A stretch of 64,000 nucleotides of DNA from Halomonas sp. HL-48 (GCF_001314875.1 NZ_LJZS01000016.1:20200-84199), one strand, 5' to 3'. Numbered from the stretch's first letter, positions 46,877 through 55,955 are shown. Notes: generated by a model not told the origin, from the sequence alone. A program made the numbers and translations.

Positions 46877-48808
46877 CTACCCTGCTTCCCGCGGGAGTGC
46901 CAGCAGGTCACGATGTCCCACCCAGATGCCCAGCTCGCCAGCGGCGACGGCCTGGCGACGCTGAAACTGCCAGTCGTCGATCCGCGCGGCGGCGTCCGGG
47001 GTATGTTCGCGAGCCGCCGCCGCCCAGCCGTCGATCAACGAGGCCATCAAAGGCTGATGATCGGGTTCGCCAGCGGCCAGCTGCCAGGGGGTCTCGGCTT
47101 CTTCTACGCGGTAATCAACCGCGCCGAATGCCGCCGCCAGCGCATCGTGCGCCCGACCGCCCAGGGCATCACCCAGACCTTTATCGCGCTGCTGATGGGC
47201 ACGAAACAGTTCCAGCACCCAGACGTCTTCAGGGTCTTCCACCGGCTGATGCTGACGATCAATAAACCGCCATTCGCCGGTAACGCTGAGCGCCATCAAA
47301 AGCCCCTGACGATGCGCCGCGCAGTGCGCGACCAGCGCGTCGATCCAGGACCTGGACACCAAATCGAGCAGCGCCGAGGCCGTAATCAGGTGCGCGCTGG
47401 CCAGGGCGGGCAGTTCAAAGCGCTCAAGCGACGCGGTCAGGGTATCGGCCACGATGGTCTGGCTGCGGGTATCGCGTAGGGTCATCACCCGGGCACGCGC
47501 TTCTTTGAGCAGTGCCGCATCGTGGTCGACCAGCGTCCAGGCCTGCGGGCCGGGTAAGCGTGGCGCCAGAAAGTTGACGTTACTGCCACGTCCGCAGCCC
47601 AGATCCACCAGCCGATAGGCGTCGGCACGGGCCGACAGCCACTCGCCGGCCAGCGTCGCCAACTGCTGGGAACGCGAGGCGCGGTCCACTGCCTCACGCA
47701 GCGAAAGCCACGAGGAAGCAAATTGGCTGCCCGCCGCTAGCGTCGAGGGGCTATAGGTCAGTGCGCGCGCAAAGGCGTCGCCGGCGGCTTGCCAGTCGTT
47801 GAGGGTTTGCCGGACTTTGAGAGCCCCGTCGCGCAGCGAGGCGCGCAGCTCCGCATCGCCGCAGAAGCGCGCCAGAGCCGCCTGGAGCTCGGCCATATCG
47901 CCGGGCTCCACGCTAAGCCCAGCGCCCTTGGGCAAGGTATCGCGCAGCGCCCCGCCGGTGGTGGTAATGACCGGCAGGCCATGGGCCAGCGCTTCGGTGA
48001 CCACCATGCCGTAACCTTCGTACCAGGAAGGCAATACCAGGGCATGCGCGTGCTGATAGGCGGCTTCGAGGGTGTCGCTGTCGCACTCGCCATGCAGGGT
48101 GACGCTATCTTCAAGGTCGTGATATTCGATCAGATACTGCACGCGTAACGTAAAGGCCGGATCCCGCGCGCCGCCATAGCAGTCACAGCGCCAGCCACCA
48201 GCGTCGAGACCGGCCAGCGCCTCCACCAGCACGTCCTGGCCCTTGCGCGGCGTCAGGGTGGCAACACATAACAACCGCAGCGGCTCCCCCGGCTGGGGCG
48301 CCGGGCTCACCGGCGCCTGGGCAACGCCGGGTTCGATGACGCTGATCTGCCCACCCAGCGGGATGGCATAGTCGTCCGCCAGCGCTGACAGGCGGCGGGC
48401 GGTAAACCGGCTAGTGACAATGATGCGCGGTACCGCCGCCAGGGCGTTCAGCTCGCTGCGGTGAAGCCGCTGCTGGTCCGCCGCACTCAGACCTAGTTCG
48501 TCGCCCAGCGGATGATGCAGCAACGCCGTGATAGCCAACCGCTCGCCATGCCGTGCCACCACATCGGGCAAGGCGCCCATGGCCAGACCATCGATAACCA
48601 CCGCCGCCCCTTCAGGCTGCGCGGCCAGCGCGTTTTCCAGCGCCTGGCGCGCGGTGGTGTCGGCATCCGGGAAGGCGCCATCCAGGCCGATTACTTCTAT
48701 TTCCCACCCCTGCGCGCGCAGCGCCGTCACAATCTGGGCGTCGTAAAGATAGCCGCCGGTGCGCTGAGCGGGGTCCCCGGCAACAATCAAGCTGAAACGC
48801 TGGTTCAT
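46877..48808 (-). CDS. Glycosyltransferase (GT4)-methyltransferase fusion
   Basis: 643 residues. Residues 1-345: GT-B glycosyltransferase with E264-x7-E272 (YEGYGMVVTEALAHG) and VATLTPRKGQDVLVEAL. Residues 370-643: SAM methyltransferase with VDLGCGRGSN (401-410). The protein would add a sugar and a methyl group to the same molecule. Four-base overlap with the pterin-synthase-like gene upstream; AAGGGG before the ATG. Donor and acceptor unknown. Confidence 0.87.
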   Translation of the reverse strand: MNQRFSLIVAGDPAQRTGGYLYDAQIVTALRAQGWEIEVIGLDGAFPDADTTARQALENALAAQPEGAAVVIDGLAMGALPDVVARHGERLAITALLHHPLGDELGLSAADQQRLHRSELNALAAVPRIIVTSRFTARRLSALADDYAIPLGGQISVIEPGVAQAPVSPAPQPGEPLRLLCVATLTPRKGQDVLVEALAGLDAGGWRCDCYGGARDPAFTLRVQYLIEYHDLEDSVTLHGECDSDTLEAAYQHAHALVLPSWYEGYGMVVTEALAHGLPVITTTGGALRDTLPKGAGLSVEPGDMAELQAALARFCGDAELRASLRDGALKVRQTLNDWQAAGDAFARALTYSPSTLAAGSQFASSWLSLREAVDRASRSQQLATLAGEWLSARADAYRLVDLGCGRGSNVNFLAPRLPGPQAWTLVDHDAALLKEARARVMTLRDTRSQTIVADTLTASLERFELPALASAHLITASALLDLVSRSWIDALVAHCAAHRQGLLMALSVTGEWRFIDRQHQPVEDPEDVWVLELFRAHQQRDKGLGDALGGRAHDALAAAFGAVDYRVEEAETPWQLAAGEPDHQPLMASLIDGWAAAAREHTPDAAARIDDWQFQRRQAVAAGELGIWVGHRDLLALPREAG

Positions 48809-49203
48809 AGCGCCCCTTCAAAGCTTGCCCAGGCCACGTGCGACTCGTGCAGTTTGACCTCCAGATGGGTCAGTCCACGGGCCGTCGTGCCCATCTCACC
48901 GGCGTTGATAGCCGCGGCCAACTGGTCGAAGATCACCTTGGCCATGAACTCGGTGGTGGTGTTCTTGCCCTGCAGTTCGCTAACTTCGTCCAGGTTCTGG
49001 TAGTTGTAGCCCGCCAGCACGGCCTTGAGGGTATCGCCAGCCAGGCCGATATCGATGACCAGGCCATCGCTGTCCAGCTCCGGGCGCTGAAAGATCACGT
49101 CCACCACGTAGGTGGCGCCGTGAGTGCGCTGGGCCGGGCCGAACACCTCGCCCTTGAAGCTGTGGGCAATCATAAAGTGGTCACGAACACATAAACGGTA
49201 CAT
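48805..49203 (-). CDS. 6-pyruvoyltetrahydropterin synthase/QueD-like protein with altered active site
   Basis: 132 residues of the PTPS fold (AHSFKG, THGATYVVDV, LHESHVAWASFEG). Of the three zinc histidines only H14 and H28 remain; the third is A30 (HGA instead of HGH). The usual catalytic cysteine four residues before the HG is A24, and the LDHxxLN motif reads YNYQNLDE. It therefore probably does not make 6-pyruvoyl- or 6-carboxytetrahydropterin in the standard way. AGGAG precedes the ATG at 49203. Confidence 0.8.
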   Translation of the reverse strand: MYRLCVRDHFMIAHSFKGEVFGPAQRTHGATYVVDVIFQRPELDSDGLVIDIGLAGDTLKAVLAGYNYQNLDEVSELQGKNTTTEFMAKVIFDQLAAAINAGEMGTTARGLTHLEVKLHESHVAWASFEGAL

Positions 49204-49217
49204 AGACACTCCTGTCA

Positions 49218-50210
49218 TTAATGGGATAAAGCGGGATAGCGCAGCCGATGACACAGCGCGGTGCTGCCCGGTGAAAACAGCCGCGGAGCCAGTTCGGGCA
49301 GGCTTGTAAAGTCGCTTTCGCCGCTGATCAGCGCGTCCAGACGCTCATCGGCCAGCAGGCTCAGGGCCACGCCGAGCCGCCGCGCGTAGTCCCAGCGCGG
49401 GCGTAACCTTGGGGGCAGCTGGCCAACCTGGCTGGCCCGCAGGGTCAGCCGCTGGGAATGAAACGCACCTCCCAGCGGCAGCGACACGTCGCCCTCGCCA
49501 AACCAGCTCATTTCGATAATGCGGCCCTCGTTACCCGCAAGGCTAAGCGCCTGACGCAGGCCCTCCGGGTGGCCGCTGGCGTGAATCACACAGTCCTGAT
49601 CGTCGTTTGCCTGAGCGGGCGAGCAAAACGCCACGCCCAGCTGGTTGGCCAGCGCTTCACGGTCAGGGTTGATGTCCACCAGTTGCACCTGGACGCCGGG
49701 GATTCGGCTGCACAGATAAGCCACCAGCGCGCCCACCACGCCGGCGCCAATCACGCTGATGCACTCACCGAGTAACGGTTCAGCATCCCAGACGCCGTTA
49801 ATCGCGGTTTCCATATTGGCGGCCAGCACCGCCCGCGCCGCCGGAACGCCGTCGGGGATCGGCACCACGGCGGTCGCCGGCACCACGTAGTAATCTTGAT
49901 GGGGATACAGACAGAACACGCGACGGTTATGCAGGTGGCTTGGCCCCTGCATTACTTCGCCGACGTTGGCATAACCGTATTTGACCGGCGTAGGGAAATC
50001 CCCCGCCTGGAACGGCGCCCGCATACGGGCGAATTCGCTTTGGGGCACGCGGGCGTTGAAGACCAGCGACTCGGTGCCGCGGCTTATCCCGCTGTAAAGC
50101 GTACGTACAAGCACTTGGCCATCATCAGGCTCGGCCAATGCTTCCTGCTTAAGCTCACCGTGACCCGGACGCGATACCCAGAACGCGGTGGCCTGCTCAA
50201 CACCACTCAT
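49218..50210 (-). CDS. Medium-chain dehydrogenase, zinc-independent (BchC-like)
   Basis: 330 residues, MDR fold: GroES-like half with SGISRGTES and KYGYANVGEV, FCLYPHQDYYVVP, then a Rossmann half with SVIGAGVVGALVAYL and LVDINPDREAL. The usual zinc-binding Cys is Ser, as in BchC and related non-zinc members. Probably oxidises or reduces a hydroxyl on the cluster's product. AAGGAG before ATG at 50210. First gene of the minus-strand operon. Confidence 0.83.
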   Translation of the reverse strand: MSGVEQATAFWVSRPGHGELKQEALAEPDDGQVLVRTLYSGISRGTESLVFNARVPQSEFARMRAPFQAGDFPTPVKYGYANVGEVMQGPSHLHNRRVFCLYPHQDYYVVPATAVVPIPDGVPAARAVLAANMETAINGVWDAEPLLGECISVIGAGVVGALVAYLCSRIPGVQVQLVDINPDREALANQLGVAFCSPAQANDDQDCVIHASGHPEGLRQALSLAGNEGRIIEMSWFGEGDVSLPLGGAFHSQRLTLRASQVGQLPPRLRPRWDYARRLGVALSLLADERLDALISGESDFTSLPELAPRLFSPGSTALCHRLRYPALSH

Positions 50211-50466
50211 CAGCACTCCTTCCTTGTGCCACCTGCCCCTCTCCTGAGGTCTGCCGCTTTATCAATACGGCGTCCGGTCGAACCTTACCACCGGGCTGGC
50301 ATCGAATTGTATTCACTGGCATGACCTTTTAAGCGTAGCGTTAAAGGGACGGTTATTCGAAGAGAAGCTACTAGACAACCCTACCTTCTTCTACAAGAAT
50401 GGTACATATAAAAATATTTGCATCGAATTATTTTATTGATGCGATGCGTTATTGGCAGGAGCCGCC
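50211..50466. promoter_or_regulatory. 256-bp divergent intergenic region, AT-rich near the right end
   Basis: Separates the MDR operon (-) from the CDP-alcohol phosphatidyltransferase gene (+). The segment 50411-50446 is strongly AT-rich and contains GCATC (50420-50424) and its complement GATGC (50438-50442) bracketing TTATTTTATT, suggesting a hairpin or operator. No clear -35/-10 pair could be assigned. Confidence 0.4.
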
Positions 50467-51192
50467 ATGCAATCCACTAGTGAAACGCCTTTCTCCCCTC
50501 TCGGCAGGCGCGGGCTGACCGCGGCTGAGTTGGCGCTAGGCGGCGTGGCGCTAGGCCTGTTGGGTGGGCTGCTGCCCGCGCTGTTAGCCGGCTCGCTTAA
50601 CTGGGGTCTCGCGATCCTCTGCTACGCTACCACCTGCGCGTTAGTGATGACTTACTGGCCGTATGGTGCGCTGGGCTGGGCGAACCGGGTCACGCTTGCC
50701 CGCGCGGTACTGGTGGCGCTGGTGGCGGGCGCGCTCGCCAACGAGGCGTTCAGCGTGGCCATTTGGACCTGGCTGATGGTCGCCGTCGCTTCTTTGATGC
50801 TGGACGGCATTGACGGCTGGGTGGCCAGACTCACCCGCAGCTACTCGCGGCTCGGTGCGCGCTTTGACATGGAGCTGGACGCTCTGCTGATTCTGCTGCT
50901 CAGCACAGGGTTGATGCTCAGTGAGTCGCTGGGTGGGTGGGTACTGTTGATCGGCGGGATGCGCTACCTGTTCATTGCCGCCAGCTGGGGCTTTGCATGG
51001 CTATCGGCGCCGCTGTTTGAAAGCCTTCGCCGCAAGGCGGTGTGCGTCTGGCAGGTGGTCGCGCTGCTATTGGCGCTGACGCCGCTGACCAGTCACCTGA
51101 CCGCCAGCCTGCTCGCCTTAAGCGCGCTAATCACGCTCAGCTATTCGTTCGGGGTTGATGTGTGGTGGTTGTACAAACAGCAGCGCCGTTGA
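50467..51192 (+). CDS. CDP-alcohol phosphatidyltransferase family protein
   Basis: 241-residue inner-membrane protein with about six helices and the full catalytic signature D113-G-x-D116-G-x2-A-R121-x8-G130-x3-D134-x3-D138. Joins a phosphatidyl group from CDP-diacylglycerol to an alcohol or sugar. AGGAG precedes the ATG. Divergent from the GTP-derived-product operon, so it may add the membrane anchor; this link is inference. Confidence 0.88.
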   Translation: MQSTSETPFSPLGRRGLTAAELALGGVALGLLGGLLPALLAGSLNWGLAILCYATTCALVMTYWPYGALGWANRVTLARAVLVALVAGALANEAFSVAIWTWLMVAVASLMLDGIDGWVARLTRSYSRLGARFDMELDALLILLLSTGLMLSESLGGWVLLIGGMRYLFIAASWGFAWLSAPLFESLRRKAVCVWQVVALLLALTPLTSHLTASLLALSALITLSYSFGVDVWWLYKQQRR

Positions 51193-51232
51193 GTCTCCAA
51201 GGCGCCGCTGCGGACGTCTCAACTGGTGACTG

Positions 51233-51703
51233 CTAGCGCTCCAGCCCAAGGCGCTGATGCCATTCGGCAAGGCTTTCATCGGGGTAAGCCTCAAAGCACT
51301 TGTCCTTGCCCTGGGCGTTGACCTCTACCCATGGCGCTCGGCTGCCCAGCATCATGTGCGTGCGCCGGGGCGGCGTCGGCAGATCGCTATCGATCGCCGA
51401 GGCAAAGGGATGCACCAACTCGGGCCAGTCAGGGTCGTAAACCCAGAGACACGATGCGCAATGCTTGCAGAAATGCCGCTCAGCGGTGCTTGTTTCGCCG
51501 TCGATAACCGCACGGTAGACCGACACATGCTCATCGCCCTTCACGTTAAGCGTTTTGCTTTCTCCACTCAGGTTGATCGCATAGCCACCGCCGCCTGCCG
51601 TTTTGCGGCAGATCGAGCAGTAACAGCGGTTAAAGGGGTAAGGATGGGGTGATCTCACGCTGAACGTGACCGACTGACAATGACATGACCCTTTCAGCAA
51701 CAT
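51233..51703 (-). CDS. GFA-family protein (CENP-V/glutathione-dependent formaldehyde-activating)
   Basis: 156 residues with the zinc cysteines CHCQ (8-11), CYCSICRK and CKHC. Members help glutathione-formaldehyde chemistry or bind zinc without clear activity. GAGGAGG before the ATG. Confidence 0.87.
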   Translation of the reverse strand: MLLKGSCHCQSVTFSVRSPHPYPFNRCYCSICRKTAGGGGYAINLSGESKTLNVKGDEHVSVYRAVIDGETSTAERHFCKHCASCLWVYDPDWPELVHPFASAIDSDLPTPPRRTHMMLGSRAPWVEVNAQGKDKCFEAYPDESLAEWHQRLGLER

Positions 51704-51861
51704 AGTGCCTCCTCGTGCGACGGAAACCGCCGTTGGCAACCCAACTCACCGCATGGCGTTGAACAAGCGTCCACCTAGTTACTATAGTAAATCGCTGACA
51801 ACTCCCGCGTTTTGTGGATCAACGATCCGATGCGTATCCACCTGACAGCCAGGAGCCTCGC

Positions 51862-52076
51862 ATGCCGAACGAGCACGAACGCTTAGAAAATCGCCAGCAG
51901 CCGGGACAACAGCTCGCCCAAGCGTATATCGGTCAGCGAGCGACGTGGACGACGTCGTATGCCTGACAATCCCCGCGCCGTTTATCGCCGTCGGCGAGCA
52001 CTACCGGGACTTCACCCAGACCAGCGATGAGGATGTAATGGCGCTCTTGCAGGCAGCGCGTGATGCGTTCCGTTAA
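51862..52076 (+). pseudogene. Small gene with an internal frameshift
   Basis: ATG at 51862 after a good AGGAG site reads [20 protein letters not shown] and stops at 51966. A second frame, -1 relative, is open to TAA at 52074-52076 and reads [19 protein letters not shown] then [17 protein letters not shown], which looks like real protein. The switch lies near 51930. Intact, it would be about 71 residues. Family not recognised. Its stop overlaps the convergent MAPEG gene. Confidence 0.55.
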
Positions 52077-52495
52077 ACCAGCGCCGCCAGAATGAGGGTG
52101 CTCATTGCGAGCATGCACACCACGCCAATGGCGTACCCCACCGTTCGCCAGGGCTGCAGCGCGGCCAGATAGCAGGCAGTGTGCATATAGCGGGCGGCGG
52201 TGAAGCCCATAAACAGCCAGACTGCCAGACCGGGCGCCGCATCCACCCAGACGTAAGCCACGCCCAGCGCCAGAAAGATGGGGATATTTTCAACGTCGTT
52301 CGACCAGGCCCGGGCCGCGCGCTGCACCTGCGGCAGCTCCTCCTGCGCGGGCTGTTTGCCGACGAAGGCGGCATCTTCTGGGGTTTTGAAGGTCATTTTG
52401 CCAATGCGGTGATAACCCTGGTACACCGCAATCGCGAGCATTTTCAAGAACAGCAGCACCGCTGCCAGCGCGTACCAATATACGGCGTCATCCAT
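52073..52495 (-). CDS. MAPEG-family membrane protein
   Basis: 140 residues with four helices; [20 protein letters not shown] and [20 protein letters not shown] are the MAPEG hallmarks. MAPEG proteins are membrane glutathione transferases/peroxidases. AAGGAG site before the ATG at 52495. Confidence 0.87.
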   Translation of the reverse strand: MDDAVYWYALAAVLLFLKMLAIAVYQGYHRIGKMTFKTPEDAAFVGKQPAQEELPQVQRAARAWSNDVENIPIFLALGVAYVWVDAAPGLAVWLFMGFTAARYMHTACYLAALQPWRTVGYAIGVVCMLAMSTLILAALV

Positions 52496-52619
52496 GGTGG
52501 CTCCTTGTTTGCTTTGCAATAGCGGGGTTGACTAGAACCAGCCAAGTCTTGAGATCGCCATCGTCGAGCAACGCATTGCGTTCATAGCATCGCGTGCCCT
52601 GGTGAACCTCACGCTCCTT

Positions 52620-53294
52620 TCATAATGACTGGCCAGCGGGCGCTACTTTTCGCCTGACCCAGGCACCCGCAAGAAGCAGCAAGGTTAGCGCTACTAGTGG
52701 CAGGACCACACTGGGGCCGATGGCTTTTTCCTTTTCCACTGCCTCAAGCGTTCCGTAAATGGCGCTGGCGTAGACGGCCCATTTCATCCCCAGGCCGATG
52801 AGGGCCGCCATCACAAAGGTCATCAGCGGCAAGCGCAGCAGGCCACCGGCAAAATTAATAACCGCGTGAGGAAACCCCGGCAGCACACGTAAGGCGCACT
52901 GCGTTAAAAAATCGCTGCGCTTCTCCAACTGCTTCAACACCCGATAGGCCCGCCCTGTGGGCGTCCAGCGGTCGCTGAAGCGATATGACAGATAGTACGC
53001 TCCCAGCGCCCCCGCCACGCTGCCGACAATCAGCATCGGGGTCGCCGCCAATGGGGTATAAAAAGGCGCAATCAACCACAGTCCGATACCGCCCGGCAGG
53101 CCCACGCCCAAGGTCACCGCCATGATCAGGATCACCGAGACCACCACCAGAGGATGGTAGGGATCCTCGCCAACCCAGCGCCGCAGTTCGGACATCTCAG
53201 GCGGATGCCACATCCAGACGTAGCTGGCCATCAGTAACGTGGCCCCAACCGCCACCCAGCGCCAGGAGCGACTCAGCGAATTGTTTTTGAGCAT
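52620..53294 (-). CDS. TVP38/TMEM64 (VTT/DedA-like) membrane protein
   Basis: 224 residues, about five helices; LGVGLPGGIGLWLIAPFYTP and the conserved RVLPGFPHAVINFAGGLLRL re-entrant motif identify the VTT family, linked to lipid scrambling or membrane homeostasis. ATG at 53294. Confidence 0.85.
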   Translation of the reverse strand: MLKNNSLSRSWRWVAVGATLLMASYVWMWHPPEMSELRRWVGEDPYHPLVVVSVILIMAVTLGVGLPGGIGLWLIAPFYTPLAATPMLIVGSVAGALGAYYLSYRFSDRWTPTGRAYRVLKQLEKRSDFLTQCALRVLPGFPHAVINFAGGLLRLPLMTFVMAALIGLGMKWAVYASAIYGTLEAVEKEKAIGPSVVLPLVALTLLLLAGAWVRRKVAPAGQSL

Positions 53295-53500
53295 TGAGGA
53301 TCTCTTGTTCGTCCCTTTCCATGCTGTCGTGATGGCACAGGAGCAGGATACTTCATGGATTTGAAAGGCGCAGTCCGGCTATCAGCCCGTATCTTTGCAG
53401 TCTCTTAACATTTCGTTTGACCATTGCAGGGCTAGGCGTTCAGCCGCCCTGCCTCTTACAAGCTAGACTGCTTCCCAGCCAACAATCAAAATTCATGTTC

Positions 53501-53545
53501 CAACGGAACCGCACTGGATTGATGCCATGCCACTGCCCGCAGCAC
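53501..53545 (+). repeat. 45-bp direct repeat, copy 1 (copy 2 at 54563-54607)
   Basis: Matches 54563-54607 at 38 of 45 positions. Copy 2 carries the ribosome site and start codon of the membrane gene at 54589; copy 1 has a corresponding ATG at 53527 but leads only to a 19-codon frame. The pair flanks the aldo-keto reductase gene, so copy 1 is likely the remains of a duplicated gene 5' end. Confidence 0.65.
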
Positions 53546-53680
53546 AGCTTCAAGCACTTGATATACCAATCGATGCTGAAAATTAATCCGACGTGGACAG
53601 GCACCTGCAAGATCATCGGCGAGCTTCTCACATGGAAAGGGCTTTCGATTGCGCAACGTGCTGATTTTGATACATGAACT
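53546..53680 (-). pseudogene. Internal fragment of a Txe/YoeB-type toxin gene
   Basis: Minus-strand translation gives LRNRKPFPCEKLADDLAG, then PRRINFQHRLVYQVLEAVL. This is the core of YoeB/Txe RNase toxins (PPPYEKLxGDLxGxYSRRINxQHRLVYQVLE). The first about 30 residues and the catalytic C-terminus (RMWTHYE-like) are missing; at 53546 the sequence turns into the 45-bp repeat. No start codon or antitoxin adjoins it. Nonfunctional. Confidence 0.7.
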
Positions 53681-53729
53681 GCGATTGTGGCGGGCAGTCA
53701 AAGCAGCATCACAGCAGGAGAATAGAGAG

Positions 53730-54551
53730 ATGCAGACAATAGAGCTAGGCGGCGTAAGCGTACCCCGTATTGGCCAGGGCACCTGGCATATGGGCGAGGA
53801 TGCCGGGCAGCGGCAGGCAGAGGTCAGGGCGCTGCGTGAAGGTATCGATATGGGCATGACGCTGATCGATACCGCAGAGATGTATGCGGAAGGCGGCGCT
53901 GAAGAAATCGTTGGAGAAGCTATCCGTGATCGGCGCGATGAGGTGTATCTGGTCAGCAAGGTCTACCCGCACAACGCCAGCACCCAGGGTGTTCAAGCTG
54001 CCTGCGAGCGCAGCCTGCGCCGATTGGGCACCGACACTATCGATCTGTACCTGCTTCACTGGCGCGGCCAGTACCCGCTGAGCGAAACCGTGGACGCCTT
54101 TGAGCGGCTGCGCGAGCAGGGCAAGATCCTGCGCTGGGGCGTGTCCAACTTCGACACTGACGACTTGGCAGAGCTCGACGCGCCCGCTTGCGCCACCAAT
54201 CAGGTGCTCTACAACCCCGACGCACGGGGCATTGAAGTCGACCTGCTGCCCTGGCAAGCACAGCACAACATGCCGCTCATGGCCTACTGCCCCATCGGCC
54301 AGGGCGGTGCGCTACTGCATGACGCCACCCTGCAACGCATCGCCGACAAGCACAGCGCCACGACTGCGCAAATCGCCCTCGCCTGGTCACTGCGCCATCC
54401 CGGGGTGATCGCTATTCCCAAAGCCGTTAACCTGAATCACCTCAAACAGAACGCCAAGGCAGATAACGTCAGACTCGACGACGATGACCTGGCTCAGATC
54501 GACGCCGCCTTTCCTCCGCCAACGCGCAAGCAGTCCTTGCAGATGGTGTAA
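53730..54551 (+). CDS. Aldo/keto reductase
   Basis: 273 residues, (beta/alpha)8 NADPH enzyme with the complete catalytic tetrad D47, Y52, K77, H110 (DTAEMYAEGG; LVSKVYP; LYLLHWRG). Reduces aldehydes or ketones. GGAG is found before the ATG at 53730. First gene of a four-gene run; flanked by the 45-bp repeats. Confidence 0.9.
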   Translation: MQTIELGGVSVPRIGQGTWHMGEDAGQRQAEVRALREGIDMGMTLIDTAEMYAEGGAEEIVGEAIRDRRDEVYLVSKVYPHNASTQGVQAACERSLRRLGTDTIDLYLLHWRGQYPLSETVDAFERLREQGKILRWGVSNFDTDDLAELDAPACATNQVLYNPDARGIEVDLLPWQAQHNMPLMAYCPIGQGGALLHDATLQRIADKHSATTAQIALAWSLRHPGVIAIPKAVNLNHLKQNAKADNVRLDDDDLAQIDAAFPPPTRKQSLQMV

Positions 54552-54588
54552 GGCCAGGCCATCAACGGCCCTGCACTGGAGCGATGCC

Positions 54589-54999
54589 ATGCCACAGCCC
54601 GCACCACCCAATGCCTGGATCCGCTTCCTCGCCCACCTGCTATTTATTCTTGCGGCGTGGACATTGTTCATCAAATACCTGTTCCCCATTGGCTACGCGC
54701 TGGCATACGGCGAGCCCTTGGCGCGGTATATCTATTGGGATCTATGGCCGCTGGCGCACGTCTGGCTAGGCTGGGCGCTGCTCAAACAGCCCCGCTACAC
54801 GCGCGCATTGGCGGTGGGTATGTCCGTTATTGAAATCCTCATCATCGGCACCCTGTTTGTGCGCTTCCTCAATGACCCCGAGTGGTCGATCTGGCGCACC
54901 AACTGGTTTGTGAATAAGGTGTTTGTACTGACCTGCTTTGTGCTGGTGTTGGCGGCCACGGTGCCGATCCCCAAAAAATGGAAGGAGCGACCGCTATGA
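54589..54999 (+). CDS. Hypothetical membrane protein
   Basis: 136 residues, four predicted helices (FLAHLLFILAAWTLFIKYLF; LARYIYWDLWPLAHVWLGWA; VGMSVIEILIIGTLFVRFL; FVNKVFVLTCFVLVLAATVP). Not recognised. GGAG before ATG; overlaps the next ATG by four bases, so it works with the exported reductase. Confidence 0.75.
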   Translation: MPQPAPPNAWIRFLAHLLFILAAWTLFIKYLFPIGYALAYGEPLARYIYWDLWPLAHVWLGWALLKQPRYTRALAVGMSVIEILIIGTLFVRFLNDPEWSIWRTNWFVNKVFVLTCFVLVLAATVPIPKKWKERPL

Positions 55000-55955
55000 G
55001 CTATTGCATCAAGCACCGCATCAAGCATCACATCACGCGCCGAGAAAGCCTTACGCTCATCGGCGCGACGCTGGCCGCCACGATGTTGCCAAGTATGCCG
55101 CTGCTGGCCAACACCGACGGGATGCACCGGAAGGCCTTTGCTGGGAGTGACAAAAAGCTGCCCGTGATTGGCATGGGCACCTGGCGTACGTTCAACGTTG
55201 GCAGTGACGAGACGCTGCTCGATTCGCGCACCGAGGTGGTGAAGGCCTTTTTCGAGCATGGCGGCGGCCTGATCGACTCCTCGCCCATGTATGGCTCCGC
55301 GCCGGATGTGATGGGCCATGCCCTGCAAGAACTCGGCACGCCCGAAAGCCTGTTTGCCGCTGAGAAGGTCTGGAGCCCCGCCGGTGGTTCCGCCCGGGAG
55401 CAGGTGGCGGAGCTGAAAGACCGCTGGACGTTGGATCACTTCGACCTGGTGCAGGTGCACAACCTGACCGACTGGCGCGATCACCTGGCCGCGCTGCAGG
55501 AAATGAAAGCTGAAGGCACGGTTCGCCATGTCGGTATCACCACCTCCCACGGGCGCCGCCACGACGAGGTCGAGCAGATCATGACGTCTGAGGATATCGA
55601 CTTCGTTCAGCTCACCTACAACATCACCCACCGCGAGGCCGAAAACCGGCTACTGCCCCTGGCGAAAGAGCGGGGCATCGGTGTGATCGCCAATCGGCCT
55701 TACGATGGCGGCAGCCTGATCAAGGACCTCAAACGCCGTGACGAGCCACTGCCCGAGTGGGCCAAAGAGGAATGCGGCTGCGACACCTGGGCGGACTTTC
55801 TGCTGAAGTTTATCGTCAGCCACCCGGCGATCACCTGCGCGATACCCGCCACCACCAAGGTCGAGCATATGCGCGAGAACATGCGCGCCGGCCACTCCCC
55901 TATGCCCTCGGCCGATGCCCGGCAGCGGATGGCTGATTATATCGAGTCACTATGA
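54996..55955 (+). CDS. Tat-exported aldo/keto reductase
   Basis: 319 residues. Twin-arginine signal ITRRESLTLIGATLAA (R15, R16) directs a folded, cofactor-loaded enzyme to the periplasm. AKR domain shows DSSPMYGSAPDVMG, AAEKVWS and LVQVHNLTD. Flanked by two membrane-protein genes with 4-base overlaps on each side. Substrate unknown. Confidence 0.87.
   Translation: MSYCIKHRIKHHITRRESLTLIGATLAATMLPSMPLLANTDGMHRKAFAGSDKKLPVIGMGTWRTFNVGSDETLLDSRTEVVKAFFEHGGGLIDSSPMYGSAPDVMGHALQELGTPESLFAAEKVWSPAGGSAREQVAELKDRWTLDHFDLVQVHNLTDWRDHLAALQEMKAEGTVRHVGITTSHGRRHDEVEQIMTSEDIDFVQLTYNITHREAENRLLPLAKERGIGVIANRPYDGGSLIKDLKRRDEPLPEWAKEECGCDTWADFLLKFIVSHPAITCAIPATTKVEHMRENMRAGHSPMPSADARQRMADYIESL

Noticed and set aside
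46871..47479. 202-codon + strand frame inside the glycosyltransferase-methyltransferase fusion
   Set aside because: Antisense to the methyltransferase domain; no motifs.
53417..53677. 86-codon + strand frame
   Set aside because: Lies over the toxin fragment and repeat; composition not protein-like and no ribosome site.
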